64,000 nt of DNA, taken from NCBI RefSeq assembly GCF_002321025.1, contig NZ_DCLL01000032.1:18365-82364 (forward strand), read 5' to 3'. This DNA is from Acinetobacter lwoffii. GTDB lineage: Bacteria > Pseudomonadota > Gammaproteobacteria > Pseudomonadales > Moraxellaceae. The first letter of the stretch is position 1. Each line of letters starts with the position of its first letter. Below are positions 26,825 to 34,219 of the stretch, piece by piece. The position numbers and the translations under genes are program-made. The notes beneath the pieces are model-generated. The model was given only the letters and a program-made list of their open reading frames with translations. It had not been told where the DNA came from and did no database searches.

Positions 26825-27454
26825 GTGGCATTAAATGTAGGTCCCGATTTTAAACAGCGCTGGTTAAATGTGCCGGAAGCTGTACGTCAGACCTTTATCG
26901 ATGACCTCTCTCGCATCTGCGATATTTTAAAGCCAGAAACGTCTTTGGAAGAATGGCAGAGTCGCGACCAGCGCTTGCAACAGGAATCTGAACGCAAGAT
27001 CGAAGCCGCGTATGCGCAGCGCAAGGCCGAATTGATTGAAGAAGCCCGTATTCGCAAACAGCTTGCGCTTGAAAAGGCCTTGGCCGAGAAACGTGCCGAA
27101 GAACAGGCCTATCAAGAACAGCTACGTCATGAGGAACAGCGCAAATTTAGCGAACAGAGTCAGGCGCTCGCTGAAATAAATACGCATCTAGAGGCTGAAG
27201 TGCAGCACTATGTCGCACGTTATGCAAAAAATCCTGAGACGACTTTTGATTTTGCCAGAGGTCGCATCCAGATTGAGGACCAGAGCATTTTATCCGAATT
27301 AGAAAGTGTACGTTTACGTCTGGAACTTGAGGCAGAAACCGTGATTGAACAGACCGTCAATGCACTGCGTGAAAAAATGCGTGCGGCGGCCAAAGAAGAA
27401 ATCGAGTATATGCTGAAAAATTCAGAATTTTCTGATCAGCTACATAATATTTAA
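26825..27454 (+). CDS. Coiled-coil protein of unknown function
   Basis: A 209-aa soluble protein. Residues about 45-125 and 150-200 are long charged, Ala/Glu/Gln/Lys-rich helices predicted to form coiled coil; no signal peptide or membrane segment is seen. GTG at 26825 follows a strong AAGGAGAGG, 26 bases after holC, so it is third gene of the pepA operon. The charged helix resembles stator- or SMC-like stalks only in composition, so I do not assign a function. A role near the replisome or in protein quality control is conceivable from the context but unsupported by motifs. Confidence 0.8.
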   Translation: MALNVGPDFKQRWLNVPEAVRQTFIDDLSRICDILKPETSLEEWQSRDQRLQQESERKIEAAYAQRKAELIEEARIRKQLALEKALAEKRAEEQAYQEQLRHEEQRKFSEQSQALAEINTHLEAEVQHYVARYAKNPETTFDFARGRIQIEDQSILSELESVRLRLELEAETVIEQTVNALREKMRAAAKEEIEYMLKNSEFSDQLHNI

Positions 27455-27470
27455 ATGATCCTTTCACATT

Positions 27471-27501
27471 AAAAAGCCCGAAAATTCGGGCTTTTTTTTT
27501 C
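27471..27501. terminator. Bidirectional terminator
   Basis: The stem AAAAAGCCCG-AAAATT-CGGGCTTTTT with a T-run lies between the convergent pepA operon and the dedA-type gene. Confidence 0.92.
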
Positions 27502-27515
27502 TTCTATGTCGCGTC

Positions 27516-28061
27516 TTAGAAAAAATCTGCCAGCATAAAGGCAGCATTTCCGAGCAAGTAGCCAATGCTTAATAACGTGCTAATCCAGAGGATGCCACCC
27601 GCAATATTATAAAAGCTGAATGTGGCAAAGCTCATATGCGCTGAACCGGCGGCAAAAGGGCCAAATGAGCGGACAAAAGGAATAAAACGTGCGATTAAAA
27701 TAGTTTTACCGCCATGTTTCATAAAATAGTGATTGGTTTTCACCATATATTCTGGCTTGAAATAGCGTGAATGTTGATTGAAATATTTTAAACCAAGAAC
27801 TTTTCCGGTGTAATAATTCACGCTATAGCCTAGCACCGAGGCAGTGAATAACAACAGCCCCATCGAATGCAGGGTCACCAGATCGCTGCTGGCGCACAAA
27901 GCTCCCACAGCCAGCAATAGACTGTCGCCGGGCAGGAAAAAGAAAAACACCGAACCGGTTTCTGCAAAAATCACCAGAAACAGGATTGCATAAATCCATA
28001 CCCCATATTGATCGAGCAATAGCGGCAATGACTGTTCCAAGTTAAGTAAAAAATCGAGCAT
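27516..28061 (-). CDS. DedA-family (VTT domain) membrane protein
   Basis: A 181-aa inner membrane protein of the DedA/SNARE-associated superfamily, implicated in flipping of undecaprenyl phosphate or phospholipid carriers and in membrane homeostasis. The family segments are visible: an N-terminal helix followed by FAETGSVFFFFLPGDSLL, and GKTILIARFIPFVRSFGPFAAG in the second half. It is somewhat shorter than E. coli DedA (219 aa). It stands alone between terminators. The exact substrate is not determined. Confidence 0.88.
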   Translation of the reverse strand: MLDFLLNLEQSLPLLLDQYGVWIYAILFLVIFAETGSVFFFFLPGDSLLLAVGALCASSDLVTLHSMGLLLFTASVLGYSVNYYTGKVLGLKYFNQHSRYFKPEYMVKTNHYFMKHGGKTILIARFIPFVRSFGPFAAGSAHMSFATFSFYNIAGGILWISTLLSIGYLLGNAAFMLADFF

Positions 28062-28115
28062 TCGACCCGTCCACTAAGGCAATATTTGCAAGTTGAACTG
28101 CTGATTATCCCGAAA

Positions 28116-28151
28116 AATAAAAAAACAGTCTAATTTTTCAATCAGACTGTT
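28116..28151 (-). terminator. Terminator of the nrdR-rib operon
   Basis: AACAGTCT (28124-28131) pairs with AGACTGTT (28144-28151); on the minus strand the stem is followed by a T-rich run. It lies 20 bases after the riboflavin synthase stop. Confidence 0.82.
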
Positions 28152-28170
28152 CAGTAAATCAACATTTCTC

Positions 28171-28830
28171 TTATTTTAAGAAACCATTTTCAGCCAGGAA
28201 ATCCATGCTGATTTTTGATTGCTCAGTAGTTTCAGCGGCTTTATCACCGAGCAATAAGCGCTCGATATAACGTGCCAATACATCCACTTCCAGATTGACC
28301 TTGCTACCGACTTTCCAGGTACCGATATTGGTCCGTTCAGCCGTATGCGGAATCAGGTTCAGACTGATCACACTGCCACGTAAATGATTAATGGTCAGGC
28401 TAATACCATCAACTGTAACCGAGCCTTTTTCTGCCAGATATTTGGCAATTTCAGCAGGTGCAGTGACTTCATAATAAATCGAACGTGCATCTTCACGAAC
28501 CAGCGTGATCTCGCCGACTGCATCGACATGACCTGACACAATATGACCACCAAAACGCGTAGTTGGCAACATGGCTTTTTCAACATTGACAGGTTGACCG
28601 GCTTTCCAGGTGCCGAGTGTGGTCCGGTTCAGGCTTTCACGGGAAACATCAGCCGCATACCACTTCTCGCCCCAGTCGATCACGGTCAGGCAGATGCCGT
28701 TGGTCGCAATAGAATCACCCAGATGTACATCGGACATGTCCAGATCAGTCTGGATGCGTAAACGTACATCGCCGCCAACGCTTTGCAGACTTTCGACTTT
28801 ACCGAGGCTTTCGATAATACCTGTAAACAT
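28171..28830 (-). CDS. ribE: Riboflavin synthase (alpha subunit)
   Basis: Dismutates two 6,7-dimethyl-8-ribityllumazine to riboflavin. The 219-aa protein has two lumazine-binding repeats and begins with the family hallmark MFTGIIESLGKV. The ATG at 28830 has GGAAAT 5 nt upstream; the in-frame extension to 28911 is antisense to nothing but lies in the methylase 3' end and is not conserved. It is the last gene of nrdR-ribD-methylase-ribE, 22 bases after the methylase. Confidence 0.95.
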   Translation of the reverse strand: MFTGIIESLGKVESLQSVGGDVRLRIQTDLDMSDVHLGDSIATNGICLTVIDWGEKWYAADVSRESLNRTTLGTWKAGQPVNVEKAMLPTTRFGGHIVSGHVDAVGEITLVREDARSIYYEVTAPAEIAKYLAEKGSVTVDGISLTINHLRGSVISLNLIPHTAERTNIGTWKVGSKVNLEVDVLARYIERLLLGDKAAETTEQSKISMDFLAENGFLK

Positions 28831-28852
28831 TTTTATTTCCTTTTCAATTCTT

Positions 28853-30145
28853 TTACCAGAGTGCCAACTGGGTGCTGACGCCGGTCGTATCGACACCGCC
28901 CAACTCTGCATAATGATGCAGCTGGCTGAGTAATTGACGGATCGGTGGACCTGACTTGGCGTGGGTATCGGTAATCACAATAAATTCCAGCACGCGTGCA
29001 CGTTCAGACTGGCGCTGTTTGCTGACACGATAACGTGGTACATCCTGGGTCAGCAAGGTCACCCGGCCACGTTTCAGGTTGGCCTGTAACAAATCAGTCG
29101 CGCTGATATTCCCGTCAGTAGAATAACTGGTCAGGATGAAACGCGCATTGATAGTGGCCAACAGGCTCTCGTAAGCTTCTTTGGCATATTTAGAGGAGTT
29201 GTACTGGCTCGGACGCTCTTTACGCCATGCCCGGTCAATCCCGCTCTTAAAGCCCTTGGTATCCGGAGTCGGTAAATCGGCCTGATCCCATAAAGTCAGC
29301 GCATTCAGCACATGATAATTACTGCTATAGGCATGCTGATTATAGGGTGGATCCAGATAAGCCACGTCTACTTCAAAGCCGCTCATCTGGTTAGCCAGAT
29401 GCTGGGCATCGACACACCACATTTCTGCGGCCATTCCCTTTTTCTGATCCGACTCGCAAAAACGACTTGGTGTTAACCATAATAAAGATTCAATCCGTTC
29501 CAGCGCAGTTTGGGTTTTCCCGCCCCAACCATGGTGAAAGCTTTTGAAAACACCAGAAGTATTGCTGACAAAACTGGCGGAATACAGCAAAGGCGCCAGC
29601 AAGGCAGACATCTCCACATCATCAATTGCACCTTGTGCCTGCCAGGCGGCAATCTGCTGACGAATCGCATCAATACGCATGCCATTACGACGTTTGAAGA
29701 ACAAACGGTCACGGGCTGGATCATAGATTTCATCATTACGTGGACAGAGGTTATGCGTCACCCAGCCTTTAACTTCCGGCAGACGGTTCAGATAATCAAT
29801 TGCTTTCTGATAGCCACCGAGTTCTTTAAATGCCGGTGCTTCAGTACAGGCCAGTACCGCATGATTCAGCGCATGGCTATACGGCTCCCAGTCATTGGCA
29901 ATCACACGATAGCCATTCTGACGGGCCAAGCGCGAGACCACGCCTGAACCTGCAAAAAAGTCAGCAAAAATCGGCGCACGACCATCAGCACGGTTCAGAG
30001 TTCCCGTACTTTCCAACGCTTCCAGAATTAAATGCAGTAAACGGCGTTTATTGCCCAGATAAGGAACCAGCTGATGGAAAAGATATTCATCGGTGGTACG
30101 TGCCGCATGGCGACGTTTATGATAAACCGTAGACTCTGAACTCAT
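28853..30145 (-). CDS. D12-class DNA (adenine-N6) methyltransferase, orphan
   Basis: A 430-aa type II-like DNA methyltransferase. It has the D12 N-terminal block PYLGNKRRLL (28-37), the S-adenosylmethionine-binding FFAGSG (63-68) and the catalytic DPPY (265-268). No restriction endonuclease is adjacent. It sits inside the riboflavin operon: its start overlaps the ribD stop as ATGA and ribE follows by 22 bases, so it is co-expressed with flavin synthesis. From memory it corresponds in position and type to a methylase (A1S_0222/AamA) studied in A. baumannii, reported to modify adenine; that link and its target site need checking. Confidence 0.88.
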   Translation of the reverse strand: MSSESTVYHKRRHAARTTDEYLFHQLVPYLGNKRRLLHLILEALESTGTLNRADGRAPIFADFFAGSGVVSRLARQNGYRVIANDWEPYSHALNHAVLACTEAPAFKELGGYQKAIDYLNRLPEVKGWVTHNLCPRNDEIYDPARDRLFFKRRNGMRIDAIRQQIAAWQAQGAIDDVEMSALLAPLLYSASFVSNTSGVFKSFHHGWGGKTQTALERIESLLWLTPSRFCESDQKKGMAAEMWCVDAQHLANQMSGFEVDVAYLDPPYNQHAYSSNYHVLNALTLWDQADLPTPDTKGFKSGIDRAWRKERPSQYNSSKYAKEAYESLLATINARFILTSYSTDGNISATDLLQANLKRGRVTLLTQDVPRYRVSKQRQSERARVLEFIVITDTHAKSGPPIRQLLSQLHHYAELGGVDTTGVSTQLALW

Positions 30146-31230
30146 AGTGTCTCTTGAAAAGGAATTAGCCTGAAGCGCACGTCATCACCTAAGCGAGTTA
30201 CATCGCGCAGCTTAAATCGGAGTTGTTCGGCCATATGGCTAAATTCTGCATTAAACATGGTACGCGCAGACCGACCCAATAGGGTCGGTGCAACGTAACT
30301 GATCAGTTCATCAACCAATTTTTGTTGTAAAAATGCCGTAGATAAGGTCGCCCCTGCTTCCACCAAGACATCATAAATCTGATGCTGTTGAACCAGTTGC
30401 TTTAATAATTCTGCTAAAGGCTGTACCGGCAAGTGTAGCACACCTAGGTCTGCAAGCTCCTGACGAAATGGCCCCATCACCATTACGGTATCGGCTTGCG
30501 CTAAAATTTTTGCGTTTAGTGGTAAACGCCCCTGACGGTCTAGAATAATTCGTTTCGGTTGCACCACGGTCTTGATATCTTCAATCCCATCCAGTTGCCG
30601 CACATTCAGCTGACAGTCATCCGCAAGAACCGTATCAATTCCGGTGATCACTGCGCCTGAAATCGCACGCCAATGCTGTACATCCTGACGCGCTTCCACA
30701 CCGGTAATCCATTTCGATTCACCGGATGCCATTGCGGTACGGCCATCCAGGCTTGAGGCAATTTTTAAACGCACATAAGGCATGCCAGTCGCCATGGCTT
30801 TCAGGAAACCTTGATTCAGCTCATGCGCTTCATTTTCACAGATGCCAACGTCTACCTCAATGCCGGCATCTTTGAGCATCTGTACGCCCTTTCCGGCCAC
30901 CAGTGGATTGGGATCTGGACAGGCTACGACAACTTTAGCCACACCTGCTTCCACCAGCCCTTTGGCACAAGGCGGCGTCCGGCCATAATGCGCACAAGGT
31001 TCTAAAGTCACATAAGCGGTTGCACCACGTGTCTGTTCACCGGCCTGACGCAGCGCAAAGACTTCAGCATGTGGCTGGCCGGCTTGGGGATGAAAGCCTT
31101 CACCAATCACGATGCCATCTTTAACAATGACACAGCCGACATTCGGATTCGGTTTGGTGGAATATTGCCCCTGACGTGCCAATTCAATGGCCCGGCGCAT
31201 CCAGATTTGATCTTGATTCAGTTCAGCCAT
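30142..31230 (-). CDS. ribD: Bifunctional pyrimidine deaminase/reductase RibD
   Basis: Carries out the second and third steps of riboflavin synthesis. The N-terminal zinc deaminase shows HAEVFAL and EPCAHYGRTPPC; the C-terminal reductase (about 150-362) has LKIASSLDGRTA and the later NADPH-binding region. At 362 aa it is full length. It starts 2 bases after the nrdR stop and overlaps the methylase start by 4 bases. Confidence 0.95.
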   Translation of the reverse strand: MAELNQDQIWMRRAIELARQGQYSTKPNPNVGCVIVKDGIVIGEGFHPQAGQPHAEVFALRQAGEQTRGATAYVTLEPCAHYGRTPPCAKGLVEAGVAKVVVACPDPNPLVAGKGVQMLKDAGIEVDVGICENEAHELNQGFLKAMATGMPYVRLKIASSLDGRTAMASGESKWITGVEARQDVQHWRAISGAVITGIDTVLADDCQLNVRQLDGIEDIKTVVQPKRIILDRQGRLPLNAKILAQADTVMVMGPFRQELADLGVLHLPVQPLAELLKQLVQQHQIYDVLVEAGATLSTAFLQQKLVDELISYVAPTLLGRSARTMFNAEFSHMAEQLRFKLRDVTRLGDDVRFRLIPFQETL

Positions 31231-31232
31231 GC

Positions 31233-31697
31233 TTATTCTTGTAATTCTCGTTGTTGCATCTGTTCAATCTGATGACGAAAAGCTTCGACATCCTGAAAAT
31301 CCTGATAGACCGAAGCAAAACGCACATAGGCAACATGATCCAGAGCAAATAAAGACTGCATCACGATTTCACCGATGGTACGTGATTTCACGTCACGTTC
31401 ACCTAAACGGCGAATCTGTAGCTGAATATCGCTCAGCACGGTTTCAATCTGCTCTTGGGTCACCGGGCGTTTTTGCAAGGCATGCATCAGGGAACGGCGC
31501 AATTTGGCTTCATCGAAAGGTTCATTTTTGCCATCCGACTTGATGACGCGCGGCATCACCACTTCATAGCTTTCAAAGGTAGTAAAGCGTTCATTACAAC
31601 TGACACATTCACGGCGCCGACGAATCTGACAGCCTTCAGCTGCCAGGCGTGAATCAATCACTTTACTGTCTGCAGTATTGCAAAATGGGCAATGCAT
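31233..31697 (-). CDS. nrdR: Transcriptional repressor NrdR
   Basis: A 154-aa repressor of ribonucleotide reductase genes. An N-terminal zinc ribbon (C3, C6 and C31, C34 in MHCPFC and CVSCNE) is followed by an ATP-cone (about 48-138). It heads the operon with ribD, a very common pairing in gammaproteobacteria. The ATG at 31697 begins with the family start MHCPFC. Confidence 0.96.
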   Translation of the reverse strand: MHCPFCNTADSKVIDSRLAAEGCQIRRRRECVSCNERFTTFESYEVVMPRVIKSDGKNEPFDEAKLRRSLMHALQKRPVTQEQIETVLSDIQLQIRRLGERDVKSRTIGEIVMQSLFALDHVAYVRFASVYQDFQDVEAFRHQIEQMQQRELQE

Positions 31698-31778
31698 AGT
31701 GGTTTAATTGAACAAATCCAGATGGATTCCGAGTGTAGCAAAAATTACAAACTTTGTAGAGTTTTACGCAACATATAG

Positions 31779-31806
31779 AAAAAAAACAGCCCATTCGGGC
31801 TGTTTT
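31779..31806 (-). terminator. Terminator after amtB
   Basis: The stem AACAGCCC-ATTC-GGGCTGTT is followed on the minus strand by eight T. It lies 32 bases beyond the amtB stop. Confidence 0.9.
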
Positions 31807-31837
31807 ACACTATATATTGATTATGGTGTATTTATTA

Positions 31838-33250
31838 TTATTCGACACGTTCGCCATGTTGGCTTAAATCCAGACCCATACGCTCATCATCAGATGCCAC
31901 ACGGATTCCAATGATCAAGTCGATGACTTTCAGGATAATGAAGGTCATGATCGCAGAGTAAGCAATTGTCGCCAGTACACCTTCCACTTGCACCCAAAGC
32001 TGATGCATGACATTTGCAGGAGCATTGTCCCCCATGATGAATTCGCTGGCAAAGAACGCGGTTAAAATCGCGCCGACAATACCACCTACACCATGCAAAC
32101 CAAAAGCATCTAAAGAGTCATCGGCTTTCAATGCACGTTTCAGTGCAGTAATCCCCCAGAAACACACCACACCACCGATCAGACCCATCGCCAATGCACC
32201 GCCTACAGTCACAAAACCTGCAGCTGGAGTAATGACCACCAGACCAGCAACTGCACCCGATACGCCGCCCAGCACAGAAGCTTTACCACGTGCCAGTTTT
32301 TCAGTGATTAACCAGGAGATGGCTGCTGCCGCTGCTGCGACTTGAGTCACGATCAAGGCATAGCCTGCAGAACCGTTGGCACCTAATGCAGAACCACCGT
32401 TGAAACCGAACCAGCCTACCCAGAGCAAAGATGCACCAACTACTGTAAGCGTCAGGTTATGCGGTGCCATAGATTCACGACCCAAACCCATACGTTTGCC
32501 CAGCATATATGCCGCTACCAGACCGGCAACACCCGAGTTGATATGTACAACCGTACCACCGGCAAAATCAAGCGCACCGTCGTTACCTAACCAGCCACCA
32601 CCCCATACCCAGTGGGTAATTGGTGCATAAACAATCACCACCCAAAGTGCGATAAAAGCAACGAAAGCACCAAATTTCATACGCTCTGCAATCGAACCGC
32701 TGATGATGGCAACCGTAATGATGGCAAAAGTCATTTGGAAAATCACAAACAGGATTTCAGGAATCGTGCCTGAAAGCGCCTCTGTGGTAATACCGGCCAG
32801 CATGAATTTATCCAGGCCACCTATAAAGGCATTGCCTTCACCGAAAGCTAGGGTATAACCAATAATCACCCAAGCAATACTGACCACCGCCGCAGCAATA
32901 AAGCTATGTGCCATCGTCGCCAGAACGTTTTTCTTGCGGACCATACCGCCATAAAATAGCGCCAAGCCAGGAATGGTCATGAGTAAAACTAGAGCGGTAG
33001 AGGTTAAAACCCAGGCGGTATCGCCGGTATCTAGCGTTGGTTCTTCTTCTGCAGGCGCTGCAGCTTCAACTGGCGCTGCTTCAGCAATTGCTGCTATCGT
33101 GTCTGTTGTTGTATTTGTTGTATCGCCTGCTTCTTCAACAAGCACAATTTCTTCTGTCGGTGCTGTTGCTGTTGCAGCTTCTTCAGCCCATGCAACAGAA
33201 CCACCAAAAAGAGCGCCGGCCATGCCGAACGCGAGTAGCATTTTTTTCAT
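31838..33250 (-). CDS. amtB: Ammonium transporter AmtB with N-terminal acidic extension
   Basis: A trimeric inner membrane ammonium channel of 470 aa with eleven membrane helices in the Amt/Rh core from about residue 78. A cleavable signal peptide (1-22, AWA junction) is followed by an Ala/Thr/Glu-rich, acidic low-complexity stretch (about 23-75) before the first core helix, longer than in E. coli AmtB (428 aa). Core blocks include LALFYGGMVRKKN and GGTVVHINSGVAG. glnK precedes it by 59 bases, so GlnK gates this channel under nitrogen control. Confidence 0.95.
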   Translation of the reverse strand: MKKMLLAFGMAGALFGGSVAWAEEAATATAPTEEIVLVEEAGDTTNTTTDTIAAIAEAAPVEAAAPAEEEPTLDTGDTAWVLTSTALVLLMTIPGLALFYGGMVRKKNVLATMAHSFIAAAVVSIAWVIIGYTLAFGEGNAFIGGLDKFMLAGITTEALSGTIPEILFVIFQMTFAIITVAIISGSIAERMKFGAFVAFIALWVVIVYAPITHWVWGGGWLGNDGALDFAGGTVVHINSGVAGLVAAYMLGKRMGLGRESMAPHNLTLTVVGASLLWVGWFGFNGGSALGANGSAGYALIVTQVAAAAAAISWLITEKLARGKASVLGGVSGAVAGLVVITPAAGFVTVGGALAMGLIGGVVCFWGITALKRALKADDSLDAFGLHGVGGIVGAILTAFFASEFIMGDNAPANVMHQLWVQVEGVLATIAYSAIMTFIILKVIDLIIGIRVASDDERMGLDLSQHGERVE

Positions 33251-33309
33251 TCGTATCCCCCAACCAAGTTTTTGTGAGTTATTAGGTACTCAGCAAACTT
33301 CGTGCCAAG

Positions 33310-33648
33310 TTAGACAGCGTCTGCACCTGTTTCACCTGTACGAATACGGATGACTTGTTCTAAGTTGGTCACGAAAATTTTTCCGTCACCGATTTTTCCA
33401 GTGCTCGCCACACGAGTAATAGATTCAATCACCGCGTCTACCATTTCATCGCTAATCGCGATTTCAATTTTGACTTTCGGCAAGAAATCTACAACGTATT
33501 CAGCACCACGATAGAGTTCAGTGTGGCCTTTTTGACGACCAAAGCCTTTCACTTCAGTTACAGTGATGCCTTGAACACCAATTTCAGACAATGCTTCGCG
33601 AACATCGTCTAATTTAAAGGGTTTTACAATTGCAGTTACGAGCTTCAT
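33310..33648 (-). CDS. glnK: Nitrogen regulatory protein P-II (GlnK)
   Basis: A 112-aa P-II signal protein. The T-loop carries the uridylylation site Tyr51 (RGAEYVVDF), and the B-loop (TGKIGDGKIFV) and C-loop (IRTGETG) are intact. Pairing with amtB favours GlnK over GlnB. A sigma-54-like promoter is seen about 42 bases upstream, which would fit NtrC control under nitrogen limitation. Confidence 0.95.
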   Translation of the reverse strand: MKLVTAIVKPFKLDDVREALSEIGVQGITVTEVKGFGRQKGHTELYRGAEYVVDFLPKVKIEIAISDEMVDAVIESITRVASTGKIGDGKIFVTNLEQVIRIRTGETGADAV

Positions 33649-33689
33649 GTTTGTTTTCCTTCGGCTTATTTCACCAGTAAGGTTTTACG

Positions 33690-33705
33690 TTCAAATTTCA
33701 TGCCA
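33690..33705 (-). promoter_or_regulatory. Sigma-54-like promoter upstream of glnK
   Basis: On the minus strand TGGCATGAAATTTGAA fits the -24/-12 layout TGGCAC-N5-TTGCW with GG and TTG correctly spaced, but the -12 GC is GA. It lies about 42 nt before the glnK ATG. No clear NtrC site was recognised upstream, so this is a moderate candidate only. Confidence 0.4.
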
Positions 33706-33913
33706 AGATTCCTAAGGTCGGGGGAAATTAGAAAGCCCGGCATGTGGTTTATTTATACCTTATTTTATACGGATAAAGGCTTTGAATCTTCAAAAAATAG
33801 ACATTTTTTATGTGGATTTTTACAATATCTTTAATCGAATAAGTCTATATTTTGTCTGAAATACTATAGTCTGCATTTTAGCAATGCTAAACTGTGCGCT
33901 CCTTTCTATGGCG

Positions 33914-34153
33914 ATGGATCAGACGATGATTGAAACTTTATTACAAGCAATTTTGCAGCAAGTCGAACAACCTAAGAAAGATTTGGAACATAATATCCGT
34001 GCCTTATTAAATGAAGCAGTGGCAAAAATGGATTTGGTGTCTAAAGAAGAAATAGAACGTCAGCGTACTGCCCTAAATAATGCCAATCATCGCCTGAATG
34101 ATTTGCTCAAACAGGTGGAAGCATTAGAAGAGAAAATTTCGAACAAAAAATAA
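33914..34153 (+). CDS. ubiK: Ubiquinone biosynthesis accessory factor UbiK
   Basis: A small (about 75-89 aa) BMFP/YqiC-family protein with two amphipathic helices that trimerises and assists the Ubi complex. The family core (LNEAVAKMDLVSKEEIE followed by a C-terminal coiled coil) matches. The start is unsure: in-frame ATGs at 33884, 33908, 33914 and 33926 exist without a clear ribosome-binding site; MIETLLQAIL at 33926 fits the family best, and 33914 is given as a compromise. It precedes comM by 66 bases. A TTTAGC-AAT-GCTAAA palindrome lies at 33877-33891. Confidence 0.82.
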   Translation: MDQTMIETLLQAILQQVEQPKKDLEHNIRALLNEAVAKMDLVSKEEIERQRTALNNANHRLNDLLKQVEALEEKISNKK

Positions 34154-34219
34154 GCACAACTACAGTGCATAAAAGACACCAGAACTATAAAAATAACGCA
34201 CCAAATTGGAACAATAATA

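Noticed and set aside
29510..29947. 145-codon ORF opposite the DNA methylase
   Set aside because: Antisense shadow; the methylase motifs on the other strand settle the coding strand.
33037..33285. Leu/Gln-rich ORF opposite the amtB N-terminus
   Set aside because: Its repeats are only the complement of the Ala/Thr/Glu-rich AmtB linker.
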